Part shown: positions 1 through 12,659 of the stretch, piece after piece
Numbering within the stretch: position 1 is the first letter of the stretch
Layout of the letters: each line of letters opens with the position of its first letter
Assembly: GCA_028673005.1 (NCBI GenBank)
Contig: CM054116.1
Location: forward strand, 80,054,572 to 80,118,571
Origin: Tanypteryx hageni
Lineage: Eukaryota; Arthropoda; Insecta; Odonata; Petaluridae
Direction of reading: 5' to 3'
Length of the DNA: 64,000 nt
Program-made: the position numbers and the translations under genes
The notes under the pieces: model-generated
Database searches by the model: none
What the model saw: the letters and a program-made list of their open reading frames with translations, nothing else
Told to the model about the DNA's origin: nothing

Positions 1-1326
1 GGTCCCTTTTACTTTCGACGGGCGCTCATCAAATCCCGACCGGTAATCGCACTCGTCCATACGCCAGACGCTTCGTGAACTCCCATTTTGCACGGTATTA
101 TCATCAATCACCTCTCATTATCAGCAGGACATCTCGCCGATCGCGTCCACGTTAGTCCGTAAAGCGTGCGTTGATCCCTAGTTGGAAACAAAACGCGAAC
201 AAAAGGAAAAGTTTCGTCTTTTTTCTTCGCTTCGCCGAAGGAAAGTCTGGCAACACCTTTGCGGTACGTGTATTCCTATTGAATGACGTCCGGTACCAAT
301 TACGCCCACGAAAAACTCTCGAAACGGACCCGGGGGACGAACGGATGGAAGGAAAATAAAAACTCCGTACGGGTTAAATAACCAAACCGCCAAACTATCT
401 TTAAAAAAATTCCCGACCGGGAAAAAACGCCGCTATGCCCTCTCTCGGAAAATAATAATAATAAAAAAACATCCGAGCATCGACAAAGTGCCTCCGGGGA
501 AATTGAGAGGAGAGGGAGAAGGTTTTTTTGAAGGTGTAATGGCCTCCCTTTACAGAGGACCGAGGGGAGGAGAAAATAGAGGTTGGAGAAGGGAAAAGGG
601 AAGGAGGATAATGGAGGAGCGGAGGGCGAGATCTTTCTCCCGCCTCCGTCCGAAGAGAGAATGAGCCGGAGAGGAGGCAATTCGCCTTTGCGTGAGCACA
701 TTCCGAATCCTCTCTTCGATTCAGTGAAGAGGGAGAGAGCGGAAGTATCGAAAGGGAGAGAGAGAAAGACAGGCGTGCATAAAAACTGGCGTATTTGCGT
801 CAGCGAGGCTTTAAAAAACGCTTATTATGCCTTAGAGGAAAAAATTCCGTTAAAATGTCCGGTGGGCGCAAAATAAAAGTGACTGCATTACAGGAGGTCA
901 AAGGACGATGGGCAGATGGAGTAATTGGAGGCGGAGGAACGAGGCTGAGAAGGCTGTAAGAAGGAGAAAGTCGATGGTAGAAGAGGGTGAGGCTGATGAG
1001 GAGGCTGATGGGGGAGGGATGAAAGGTTGATGAGGCTGGAGGCAGGGACGAGCGTGAAGAAGACAAGAGGCAAAAGAGGAAGAGAATGGTAGTTTGAGGA
1101 GAGGACGCTGTGGAAATTAGAAAGAGGCATGATAATTTGAAGGGAATCAGTAGTTCAAAAAATTATTTATCGAGCTCTTCTCATGATGTAAATCCAAACC
1201 AAGTAATTCACGTTGCCACCAATCCTGTTTTGCAAATAGAACTGACTAATAAACGGTTACGGTTGCGCAGCTTGAGATTACGTCTTGGAAAGGGCCGTAT
1301 TGGGCGAAACCGCTTTACGCTTTACC
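1..1326. other. Non-genic leader region, purine-rich in part
   Basis: I see no gene here. The stretch from about 500 to 800 and again from about 900 to 1110 is strongly purine-rich on the + strand, which explains the short overlapping open frames on both strands. There is a short AAT run near 450-470. No transposon ends were recognised before the TTAA at 1327. Confidence 0.6.
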
Positions 1327-1330
1327 TTAA

Positions 1331-1756
1331 CCCTAGAACTACCAACCGATTTTCACTACCTTGGACTACCAAGGGGGGCCTCAGAGGCCCACCACCTAAA
1401 ATACAATAAAAAGTCATAGTACTGTTTCAAACCTATTGTTATACATTTAAAAACATCATAGAAATACAGATATACAATTTTAGTAATTTATTTGAAATTA
1501 TTATTATTATTATTATTTCCACACATATGGTGTCCTATAAGTTAGGCTACCCTCGTGTACAGGCACGCAGCCAATGACTAAATAATTTGCCGAAAATTAA
1601 AATATGCATACATTGATGAGAAACTTTGGGTAATTATTTTACATAAGTCTCTGTACAATGTAATAAAATATCCAGACTTTTCCTTTGTTTATAAAAGATA
1701 AACATACAAAAAAAGAAGTTGTGGGCCTCGGAGGCCCCCCCTCGGTAGTTCTAGGG
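1331..1756. mobile_element. piggyBac-like MITE with TTAA target sites
   Basis: The element is 426 bp and sits between TTAA at 1327-1330 and TTAA at 1757-1760. Its ends are perfect 13-bp inverted repeats, CCCTAGAACTACC at 1331-1343 and the reverse complement at 1744-1756. The CCCTAGAA start and TTAA duplication are the hallmark of the piggyBac superfamily. A second, subterminal inverted pair lies at 1373-1392 and 1721-1740 (19 of 20 bases match); each arm is itself nearly palindromic around GGGCCTC-N-GAGGCCC. The interior is AT-rich, holds an ATT microsatellite near 1498-1517, and has no transposase frame. It is therefore non-autonomous and would depend on a piggyBac-type transposase encoded elsewhere. 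The intact ends suggest a fairly recent insertion. Confidence 0.9.
1498..1517. repeat. (ATT)n microsatellite
   Basis: A short run of about six ATT units inside the piggyBac-like MITE. Confidence 0.85.
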
Positions 1757-2029
1757 TTAAAGAAAACTTAGTTGTTCGTATATTCTAAAACATTACTCAC
1801 GTGACATTCATAAAATGCTGTTCATACCCAATTTAGGAGTGCTTATAATTTAATTCCTATATTTGGGTAGTTAAATGTCACTTTTATTTAAATATTTGCA
1901 TATCTGCTGATATCTGCATTGGGAATACTCGCGTTCGGCAGGGATATAAACCACTATTAACTCCTACTTATTTGTAGCCGACATCATTGTGCGAGTATTA
2001 CACCATACACCTATCTATGTCATCTAGAG

Positions 2030-4138
2030 CAGGGTTTTTCAAAGTATGGGCCGCGAAATGCTGCAAATGGGTCACAAGGGCCTCGTCTACAAAGCTTACA
2101 GTGTCTCGATGGGTAAAATGGTTATTACCAAATAAGCTGAATACCTTCCTTACAAAATTTCCCACCCACACCCGCTGTATGGACACTTGTCATTGGCCTA
2201 TGCCTTTCTCAAAAACTGACCTACTGCAGCACCCTCGCGTAGCAAGGGAGCACCATCTGCTTCCTCACTACCAAAAATAGCATAAGAGCTGCTTGAAAAA
2301 TACAACTGAAACATAATATCAAAAACATCATTATAAATTACCTTCCCAGTCCCGATAACAAACTCATCAACAATTTAAAATTAAAAGACTTTTTATTTAA
2401 AAGCCAATAAAGGAAATTCCGTTGTCATCATGCCATGAATCAGCATGATTATTTTGACAAGGTTGAACAATTACTTGAAAACGGACCTTACTCCCTGCTC
2501 ACAAGAAATTCTCTTAAAAAAATGATTTTTCTACCAATGACGTCATAAAAAACTGCCCAAAACTCATAAGGGGTCTTACGTTATAAGATTACGGTTTCAA
2601 ATCCTACAACTCAATATTACTTTGTTTATCGTAAGTCAACAAACCTGGAATTTCAGTGAGGCCTATTGTGTCATGTATTCATCCCCACATTTATTTCCTT
2701 TCAAATGGATAGTTGACGAATTTAAAAACACCTAAAAATGCTGAAAATTTCATTGAAAATGCCAAAAATGTCATACCTAGTGATTCCCAAGCATTAGTTT
2801 CTTTTGATGTCACGTCTCTCTTTCCAGGCATCCCAATAAATACTTCACTTAATTTTCTCGAAGAGTGGCTCACTAATATTGGTGTTTTCTCAGACATATC
2901 CGTTGAATAAGTTAAACTTTCTAAACTCTGCATGGAACAAAAACTTTTTCCATTTAATTTTTACAAACATCATGATTGGAAAGCAATTATAAGCCCACTT
3001 GCACCTTTTTTGGTCAATTCATTCAAGAACTTCTTTGAACAAAAACGCACGATTTGTTTCCAATAGGAACCCGGAAAATGTGTGAGATTACATGAGTGTT
3101 ACGTCCCTGGCGTGCAGTAATTTCCCCTAAACCGACTTGTTAGCTCTTCCTTTTTATTATTTTGTGGTTATTAGGTTTCTCCAATTTTATTAGTACCAAT
3201 CTTTAGTGCTTCTCTTTACCCCCACGTCCTGCATTGTCTTTCATAGTTTCATCGCTCTTACTGCTATAAGACGAAAGTCTTAAACTCACTTTATTTGGGA
3301 GATCGTCAAACTAATATTATAGTCTGCTTCCTTGTGTGAAAAGAGGAAGGAAAGTGATTTGTCAGCAAATGTTTTCCTTTGGTGACAAGAATGGAGAACT
3401 ATCTGCGCGCATATACAGTATCTGAAATCCAAGTACTAATTCTTAATATTCTACCATATTTGCCAGATAATTTTCTCCATCATGTAATTTCCAATCCTAC
3501 TTTATTTTCCTTGAGTAATTTATAACTTATTTTTCGAATAACATTGCCTAAATATTGTTTTGATTAATAATTTGTAAATAAATATTCAGTTAGTACCACA
3601 AGGGTTATTTTATTATACAGACTATTTATCGATTATTTCTATCATCCTAGTAATATCAAGGCATTGAGGAAAATTTCTTGCATATTTTGCGCCTCAGCTT
3701 GAAAGATAATTTATTGGCGTAATTAGAGCGCTATTTAGGCAGCAAAATACTGTACTGTAATTAAATAAAATCAGTGGCAATTCTCATTGGAAAAGGAACT
3801 AATTATTTCATTTTTCTGGTATTAAAATGTGCGCACTTTTTGGATGATTCCATTTTGACGTTTAAATATACTGTATTGAATGGTATGCAGATTTATTTTT
3901 AAGGTGTATATTCAGTTTTTTATTTCTGGTTTACAAGCAGCGCACATATATTATTTGTACGAAATATTACTTTTTGAACACTATATACGAAAGATTTAGT
4001 TAATTTACGCTATTTCGTGTCGCAGATTCACTAATTATTAATTTATATTTAGTAATTTATGAATACAAGTTTTTGTGGACCGCAACATATTTTTTCTCAT
4101 TTTTCTGGCCCGCAGAGAAAATATTTTGAAAACCCCAG
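2030..4138. mobile_element. hAT-type DNA transposon, defective
   Basis: The element is 2109 bp and is flanked by identical 8-bp copies of ATCTAGAG at 2022-2029 and 4139-4146, the target duplication size of the hAT superfamily. The left end starts CAGGGTTTTTCAAAGTAT and the right end, reverse-complemented, starts CTGGGGTTTTCAAAATAT, so 15 of 18 bases match. Next to both ends are GGGCCGCG / GCGGGCC motifs, as is common in hAT termini. No intact transposase frame is visible. The interior carries a decayed Penelope-like reverse transcriptase at about 2430-3080, so part of this length is a nested insertion. Whether any hAT transposase coding sequence survives is unclear. Confidence 0.85.
2430..3080 (+). 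pseudogene. Penelope-like element reverse transcriptase remnant
   Basis: This is a broken reverse transcriptase of the Penelope-like (PLE) group, read in three frames with several stops. About 2450-2515 gives FDKVEQLLENGPYSLLTRNS, resembling the segment upstream of the PLE RT core. Near 2660-2725 another frame reads RPIVSCIH and later KWIVDEFKNT, the usual PLE block before the catalytic region. The open frame at 2713-2910 holds ALVSFDVTSLFPGIPI, the first catalytic RT motif with its conserved aspartate. Near 2986-3050 SPLAPFLVNSFKNFFEQ corresponds to the PLE block before the YxDD motif. I could not find the YxDD motif itself. No GIY-YIG endonuclease was seen. The copy is inactive and lies inside the hAT-type element. 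Confidence 0.85.
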
Positions 4139-4146
4139 ATCTAGAG

Positions 4147-7100
4147 CAGTGTATCTGATTGTATTTTGAGCTGACTTATCCTGTGACTGCCAATTTGCTA
4201 TGTTCCCCAAAAATTGGGTTTACTTGGTATCACATTCGTTATGAAATACTATACTATATGTGAAATATTTTTTCTTTTCTCATATTTTTTCATGCGAGGC
4301 GATTTATTATAGAATAATTAACGCTAAAATATGAGAAAATGTCCGAAAAAAACACAATTCAAACAATTTCGAAATTAGAGGAAAAATACTACTAATGAAA
4401 AAAATCAAATTGCGGCATATCTGTATTGGATTCGTTACATGTGGAGAGCGGAAAAATTATTGGACAACGTGGAAATAAATGATGTGGCTGAAGAGACGTA
4501 AAAGAGTCGCCGAAGGTGGAAGAGTAGTCAGCCATTTCGAGGAGGAGGTGGAGACGTCGGTAGAGGTTAAGGAGGTGAAGTGGATTGAGGTGATAGAGGC
4601 GAAGTTCGGGAAGATATCTGAGTACACGAGGACAGAGGGAGTCCTTCGGCGTTATAATGCCGCTACTCGAGTGGCCAGCTTTTAGAGAGAGAGAGAGAAG
4701 AGCCCTCCGGTAAACATGTGACGTGAAGACCACAAAAATGGGAGGAGAGAAAAGGCCGATAAAAAGTTATGTTTAAACCCCTCAGTCTCTTTTGGCCTCT
4801 CCCTTGGCCACAGGCGTTGGACGCATATTAGGAGAGTCGGACGAAACTGCCGGGAAAGAAAAAGATTTCTCGCGGCTCCTTCCACACCTCACCCTATGTC
4901 TTTGTGTCTTTTATCCGACGGTCTTTCTCTCGCGTGAACTCACGTTATGAAGACCGGAGACTGAAAGTGTGAAATTCCACTCCCATGTTCTCCGTCTCAT
5001 CTACGCATCTTACTGACGCCGTGAATTTGGCGGCGTTTACACAGGGAACTTGAAAAAGAAGCAAGTCCTCTTGTCCACGAAAGCACTGAAAGATGTTGCG
5101 GCGAAGAAGGGCAATGTCAGATCCAAGGGTAGGCCCCGGAGGTAATCAACGGACTAATTTGTTTTGTTTTTTCAACATCTCCTCCGAGACCTTTTTCGGA
5201 GCCCGCGTTTTCCCCACTCTTGCTCCACTAATAAGAGATTATTTACGAGTGGGAGAAGGGGAGGCTGAAAAGATTCCGAAGGGAAAATTAAGAGCGTAAT
5301 ATTTTTCATCGAGGAGAGGATATTATTGTGTTAAACGTCATGGACACGGGAAGCTGGGTAATTGACGAGAAAGTTTTTTTTGGACTTTTTATCCGAGCTC
5401 TTCTTATGAGGAACCCATCCGCATGCGTAGGGATTCTATTCATCTCCGCATCTCCCATACCAGACGGTAAATTAGAAGCTGGTGCGGCGGAGTGAAATGG
5501 TTCGACTATGTCGACCGAAATATTTGACGGATGCGTAATCATCCGGTTCGAAAAACCTACTCGCCGCTACCTTTTCTTGCTCTGATTTCACAAGGCCAGA
5601 CGCCTCAAAAAAATTATTACGCGAGAGATGATTCGGGAGGTTTAATACTCGTCAAATTTTTTCTGCGCTTTATCAATATCATGATTGCGAGGCGTCCGAG
5701 AGGTGACATGTATCCGCGTTATATTTTTTGTCGTACAAACGCTCCTATCCATCAACTCTTATTTAAAAGTCATGTAGTTTGATTATTATTTGCTTAATTG
5801 TATTTACCTTTACGGATTCGGAACTAAAAGCGCGTTTTAAAAGCTGCCACTTTAATTTAAGCATAAAGGTAAACGTCATACCAGTAGGAATTATTAGTTG
5901 AAATTTGAAAGAAAAAATAAAGGACGCGGCTTTATCAAAAAAGTACTTACAATTGATAACTGTTGTTCTTTAAATGCAGAAGCTACTTTTTAGAGCATTG
6001 CATTCAGACCTAACGGAAACTACGCCATTTTATTGAAAAAATAGAAGATTTCAAAAAGTAGTTGGATGTCCGAGGGAATTCATTGCTGTTATTATGTTTT
6101 ATAAATGTAATATGTGACAGATGTAGAATGCTTTATGAAAAAACATGAAAATAATACATTTTTTGGAGATGCTAGTTAGTCGATCTCAGCTATGACAATG
6201 CATCCAGCGGCTTGCGTAACTTTTTAGATTACTTGGTCGTATACTTTAATTTAAGTCCGCATACATGATAATCAAGAAAAGACATTCGTATTTCATACTG
6301 TAATAGTTTTGTTTGTTTCTTACAACTTAAGTGAATTGGTGCAGAAGAGGTAATGCTCAATTCAGAAGCAGCGATTTGCATGAATTGAACAAGTTTCCAG
6401 TAATTTTATTGCGGTAGTTAAAGAGCACATTATTCGAATGAAAATTTTAAGCGGCGTTGATTTGATACGGAGAAATATTTTCTTACTTAAGGTTTCCCGA
6501 GATTTATTGTGACTTGGGCATTCTTCCTTCCGAGTTCAAACTACGATGCGGAGATATCCGCCATCAACGTAGAGCAAAGAAAAATAATATAATGTTGCGG
6601 CACATTTAAACCATATTTCGTAGTCAAAAATGAATCACGAGATGAAAGAGAAATATCTATACCATTATATTTTCAAAGCGCTATTCCAAAAGACTATACA
6701 GTGGGCAAATTGAAACGGTGAATTATGCAAACGGTTCATATCTTTCATTGTTAACCTCCGACCCACACCATTATTACCGAGTGCTAGAAATAGCTCTCGG
6801 CTTTACAAGTTCCTTCACCGCGCAGAATACAGGTAGTCACTTGCGGATACACGCACGGCGCGTAGATGATGTATGAATCATGAAGTGTCAGTCACGTATG
6901 TTGCATTAAAGAGATCTTTAACGGCTGATGAGTAAATCGGTCATGGGGCCAAATGGTCTTGAATTACTCTCCCGGTGATACAACGCAGCGCGTCATTTCA
7001 TAATAATGTCCCGCAGATGAGTGGATATGAAAATTTTCATTGACAGTTATGGTGCTCCCGTAGTTCAGTTCTTATTAATAATAATCCTCGAGTTCTATGT

Positions 7101-9537
7101 ATGTCATTTCCTTGGATTTTCGATCGCTGTAATGTAGATAATCATTCCTTGTATTTTTAAAGAAAACTTTTAGGAATTACAGCTACTGCTATAACTTATA
7201 ACTTATACATTGACAAGTATTTATTTTAACAGTTTTTGTACTATTCCAGCGTTGTTATATTTTCCCTCGCCATCACACATCACTAGCATGTCTACAGAAA
7301 TAACGACTATGCTTCATTTAAAAGATGTTTTGAATTATTGCTTTCCATGCGATCTATAAATTCCAAATTTAAAAAATTCCTTAATTTTTTCCAAATATAA
7401 ACTATTTTACTTCAATTAATGGCAATAATGACTTGTCATTTCCGACTCTGCTTCTTATCAAAATAAAAACCACCGCCATTGTTCTCGACAAACATGTTCT
7501 GATTGACATTCTTTACCTAGAAGTTTTGCTGAATGAGAGAGATTATTACAGTAATTTTCACCAGATCTGGAGAAGGGTCGTCTTGTGACCTACGCTCTCC
7601 ACGGAAGATAGAATCGCCACTCATAAAGTCACCTTTTCCTCACGCTTAACAGAAGACCTCTTTCGTACACACTACTATAGCTTCCAAATACAGCCGGTGA
7701 CATCAAAGCGAGGTAGTTCGAAAGCGTTAGGTGAGTGGGCGTACGAGGCGCGTAGGGAGACGTAATCGTTGAGAGTGAATACTTAGCACGTGTGTCGAAT
7801 GAGTAACGTGAATGAAAGGAGCAATGGGATGGGCTGAAAGTTAGGCGTGGGGAGTTGGTAGGAGAGAGGTAGGTCGCCGTTTCCACCCCTCTGCCCTTCT
7901 CCATTCCTTTCTTCCCGACCTCTTCGTTCGTCGCGTGACGTTCTTTGCCCCTCCTATGTCCCCCGTGGCCGGAGAGATAGAGAGAGGGGTCGGGGAGGGT
8001 GAAGGCGTCTTTTCTCCTTTGGCGGCGAGGGGCACGCCGTCTCCCATTCCGAGTGCGGGTGGATCAAATGCGAGGTGGGGAAGTCGTGCGTGATTTTTTC
8101 CCGCTCCGACGAAGTCGTTAAAAAAAGACCGAAACGGTTATTCACCGCGAGAAAAAGGGTGAGATAGCGGCGATGGTTCGGCGAAAAATGATTCAGTTGG
8201 GTATGCGTGCGAGGGTCTTCGGTTTTTTAACGCCGTTTTTAACTGCCGACCTTGTTGCGTTCGTTTCGGTGCCATCTGATTAGGACGAGAGAGTGATAAG
8301 TTGTGCTGGTTTTTAGGGCTTCCGCAGATTGTTTTTTAGAAGACGAATCTTGAGAAAACGTATATTTGCATCGTTAAAATAAAATATCATAAGTGTCGCA
8401 ACGTTCAAGTCTTCAACTTTTATATTTTTTGCAATGTCATGAAGAAGTTATGGTTATACAATGACTTTTATTCTTTGAGTGACAGAAAAATTAAATCTTT
8501 TCAAAAACTTAATTGGCATATTCATAAATGTAGAAATTCATATACCCTACTATGAAATGGGTGTTTATAAATTATTTTATTGAAACTACAGCAAATTGTT
8601 ACTGCGGCATATTTAAAAAATATCTTCAAATATAACGTAAAATCGCTGTGACGATCTTTTCGACCTTAGAAATTCACTTAAAACGATGTCACATCCACCA
8701 AATTATAACTAATTTTGAGTTGCCATTTCTAGACTTTTACCGTGCGTGCTTAGCATGTTCATGTCTGTTTCATGTGTATGAAGTAGAAACGCTGTAAACG
8801 TATTTTATTTGAAATAAAATTTCAATATGTTGATAAATAATAAGATTTTTTCTTTCATCTTCATCCGAATGAGTTCAAAACAATAAAAATGTATATGACT
8901 TTATGCGGGTTAAACTACTATATTTGTCATATTAATGACATTGCTACGATAAATAGTGACCTCTCCGCATAAAGTCTTACAACCTTTAAAGCTATTCTCC
9001 GATTATTTACTACCCACTATATTGTACTTGGGGTGAAGTGTAAAGATTTAAATGACCCCCATAAAATAGCTAGTCTTTGATAGCTTCTCGATTCTTACTA
9101 AAGCCGTACAACCACTTTAGTGAAGAGCGTAAAACAAATAGACTATTACTAAAATTATAAAAATAGCACCGATCAGAAATGAATGACTTCTCCGCACATT
9201 CCATTTCGTTTGTATGTTCTACGGGATGTTTTTTTCGTGCGTGAAAACAGGAAGTTTAAAAATATTTCTCGTTTTTATAGTCGAGGTAGTCTGCATAAGG
9301 TGTCGCGTTTAGCCTTATTCACGACAGCGTAAAACAGAAATGGGGCTTAAGAAGTGAATGAGATAGAATGGATGAGTCGATGAAAGGAGAAGGGAAGTTA
9401 GTTATGGGTCGGTGGGTCGTGTTGGCAAGCAGTTACTTCGGCTCCAGAAAAGCTTAGAAGTACTTGTAATGAAAATTACGGAGTGATCTTAATAGTTTGT
9501 TAATCCATTAAAGGTTAGCAGAAATGCTCGAGATACA
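4147..9537. other. Unique AT-rich sequence without recognisable genes
   Basis: No gene or transposon was recognised. The short frames around 4392-4885 lie in purine-biased sequence. The part from about 7560 to 8280 is more GC- and CpG-rich than its surroundings, and the + strand is purine-rich around 7800-8050. Sequence around 6700-7060 is GC-balanced and non-repetitive, and could be regulatory, but nothing decisive is visible. Confidence 0.5.
8897..8976. repeat. Perfect 12-bp inverted repeat with 56-bp spacer
   Basis: GACTTTATGCGG at 8897-8908 is matched by its exact reverse complement at 8965-8976. No target duplication is evident, so this may be a chance hairpin or the core of a degraded small element. 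Confidence 0.5.
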
Positions 9538-9541
9538 TTAA

Positions 9542-10077
9542 CACATTCGCTGCCTTTTGTAATTTTAATTTTCTTATTTAAAATCACCTTAAAATAACGA
9601 AAAATAAGCGTTTCAGTCGATATTATGAATTTACTATAAAAATAACACAACTGTTAAACATAATAATATGTAAACAACTTCCTAACTAATCCAACTTCAA
9701 AATAAAATTTTCTATTTTTTTTTTCAAAACTAGGTACGTGAAAAATTCTAAAAAGTGAGAAAAAAGAATATTAAGTTGTAACTAATGTCCGTTTAAAAAG
9801 TAAGATGCAAAATTTCCCAAGAAATAATATAAATGTCATAAAAAATATATAATAACATTTAAAATCTTGATTGAAGACTACTCGCGAAATCGGGACCAAA
9901 AACGCAATAAAAAGAAAACAGTGCTGCTCATTTGAGGTCTAAACTTTTATCGAGTGCATTTATTAGGGACGGATCCAACGGCATAGGGAACTGCATACAT
10001 TTGTGACACACATGTGCGTAGCCGGTCCACCGCGGTCGCTTGGCTTGACGCACATGTGCGTCAATGCAGCGAACGTG
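9542..10077. mobile_element. Second piggyBac-like MITE
   Basis: The element is 536 bp and lies between TTAA at 9538-9541 and TTAA at 10078-10081. The left terminus CACATTCGCTGC (9542-9553) matches the reverse complement of 10066-10077, CACGTTCGCTGC, at 11 of 12 positions. Near the right end there is a perfect 18-bp palindrome, TGACGCACATGTGCGTCA, at 10046-10063, with a related CACACATGTGCGTAG copy about 45 bp to its left. The interior is AT-rich and non-coding. The TTAA duplication supports piggyBac-type mobilisation. The termini differ from those of the first MITE, so it is a separate family. Confidence 0.8.
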
Positions 10078-10081
10078 TTAA

Positions 10082-12029
10082 TCGAAAAATTCCAACGGTG
10101 GCTTACGGTTGATTTGGAAATTCGACATAGTTAAAAGAAGACATGAAGGGGCTAAGATTGATTTTTAAAAAGGAGAAGTGTTAAGTAGTTTTTTCTCTCC
10201 AATGGCCGTAAAAGTTTGGTTGACCATATGCTTTTTCGGTTACAGTGGCTATCTGGGGCGCATATGGCTTTCCCAAAATTTTTATGGCTATTGGAGATGC
10301 ATCGTTTGTTAATTTAATTTTAACCATAAAGGGAAATCGATACTTTTTTGAATTGCATATTAGGAGAGATTTTATTAAATATGTTGAGTGGGCGGAAAAG
10401 GGTGTGGATTATGAATTGCTCGAAGGGAGATGGATGTGATAAAAGGGGTTGGTTTTGAATTTAACTAGCATAGAAGATAGATGAAAAAATTATTAGTTTA
10501 TTATTTGTATTTCGAAGAGTTGTTGGTGGACTCTAGGTGGAGCAGTTTTATCACATTCAACGAAGAAAGATTTTTCTCGTGTTCGTTGGGATTGTTTTCT
10601 CAGTGAACCTGCGATTATAATAACGTGCGAATAGTAAGTGGATTCCTTGAAGTCGAGAGTTTTATTTTAAAGATAAGAGACTTTGCAGGAGGAAGGTTAT
10701 ATTAGCCGCAATATAGTAATTTCGGGGAATGTTTCCATTGGGGTAGCTCCGTGTAAGCGATGTTAGAATCACTAAGGGAAGATAGCGGAATCAGGGGTTA
10801 GGAGTGAACGGGGAAGGAGAGAGTAATATTGAGGGTGGCAGGAGGCAGAGGGGTGGAATGGACTGCAGCTCTTCGTGAGGAAATGCGATAAGGGTTATTG
10901 AGGCTTTAAGGGCTGTTGAAAATGCGCGTGGGAGGTAGGGAGGGGATGACGGGAAACAGAAAGAGAGACAGAGGAGCTTATTCTTACGTGCTTGCGGACA
11001 CGACACGTAGAGCGGTATGAAGAGAGAAAGGGTTTTTTCCTCAGGTCTCTGACAGGAGGAGAAAGCATGATCTTGTGACACGCAAATCTGAGACTTCTCT
11101 TCTGCGACGAGAAAATTACCCGGTTCAATTGGCTCGTTTCATAAACAAAAGGCTTTGTTCCCTCCGAGAAAGTAAAGGAGTTGGTTGAAAAATATAATCA
11201 ACTCTCTCCCAAAGGGATCGAAGCAATTATCAAAAAACGCTTTCGTGTTCGGGTCGCCGACAGAGGGAAATTATCGCTCCTTTCTGTATGCGCGTTAAAC
11301 ATGTCCTCTGTTGCCAAGAGTAGCTTTCTCCTTTGTTTCTTATTCACGGTATCCATGTACGAGTATTTTTTTATTAATTTTTATCCGCTTGCATTTCGTG
11401 TTGGAAGTAATTTCTCTGAATAAACGTAGTGAAACGCGATTTCCGTCTTTGAAAAACGGTCTTTAACGGTTTCTGCGTGCTCGTTCTGAAAATTTTTTGA
11501 CCGCTTTTAAAAAAATTATGGCAATTTAAGAGGAATCGGTACTTTTCGAAATTAAAAACCGTGCTTATCTCCTTCGGTCCACACTTTATTACCGTTGTAT
11601 ATTTTTTAAGGATTCGTATTTTACGTTTGAGGAGTAGAAATATCGCAGTAACTTTTTATGATGTAGTCTTTAAGTTTTTACTACTACTCACGACTTTTGA
11701 CAATTACAAAAATGGTTCAGTAACTTAATTTTGTTTAAGTAATAGAAAAGGGTATTCAAATATGAAATAATAAAAAAGTCCGCATTCTTAAAACACATTA
11801 AGTCATTCTTTCGCGTTGAGCAATCGTCCATCTTTAGCATAATTTAAAGATTCAAAGGAAAATTCAAGGAGTAGCATACATTCATATGATTATATCAAAG
11901 AGAGTAATTTTAAACAATTTGCTTATTAGCTTTCTAGTTCTTGACAAAATTAAAGATGGAAATTTATTTTAAATGAGCAGAAACGCACATATTAAAACTG
12001 AATTTTTTGGAGAGGAAAAGCTAAATCAT
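10082..12029. other. No recognisable gene
   Basis: The 64-codon frame at 10245-10439 (+) has no known motif and no clear splice context. The 80-codon frame at 11181-11423 (+) is also unremarkable. About 10780-11090 is purine-rich on the + strand, which explains the minus-strand frames there. Confidence 0.5.
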
Positions 12030-12190
12030 CATCATTTTGCCTTGAGAGCTCAACGGAAGAATAGGACACAAAAAGTAGAGGACCCGGGTTCGAAGCTCAA
12101 TGAAGAGATGATTGATATCATCCTCTTTCCCTTGAATTTTACTTTTTAATTATGGGATCTATCATATTCAAATTTATGATTTCATTTCAC
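12030..12190 (+). mobile_element. tRNA-derived SINE, copy 1
   Basis: The sequence GAGAGCTCAACGG near 12045 resembles an RNA polymerase III A box. About 36 bp further on, ACCCGGGTTCGAAGCTC near 12079-12095 contains a GGGTTCGA-type B box. The spacing fits a tRNA-like head, but the T-arm stem does not pair well, so this is not a functional tRNA gene. The GACCCGGGTTCRAA block is shared with the minus-strand copy near 14230, which supports a dispersed family. The 3' boundary is approximate and no target duplication was identified. Confidence 0.5.
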
Positions 12191-12659
12191 ATTTTTGTTA
12201 TCCCTACAGTGTATCCACGATATGATCATTTGTGAATGCCATAGAAAATGATTTTAAAATGTATCTAGGAAATGTACAAACTTTTTAGCGCGTATTATTG
12301 AGTAGCTTGCGAGATAGAGAGTCAGAAGTATTGGGTAGAGTAATAGATTAAATGTTTCTTTTTTGTTCTTGCAGTAAAGAGCATTATGACTTTCATGTAA
12401 TATTGCTATCGAAAAATCATAAGCAAGTTTATAGGACTAATTTTGTTTCTTCAATGTGGAGTTTGTTCTTCCCACGAGAAATTTATACATCAATTCGTAA
12501 AAGTATTTTAAATCGATTCCTGCTCTTTATCTCAGTATTCCGCACAGGAATACAGCACTCGTGCAGCCTTCTATAGAAATCATAATTAATCTCGCATAAC
12601 TCAGTTTATCCCGCACAAAACACGAATTCCACATTTCCCTTCAACTCCGCTCCAAAGAC

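Noticed and set aside
12040..12100. Possible functional tRNA gene on the + strand
   Set aside because: A-box and B-box spacing fits, but T-arm and acceptor stems do not pair.
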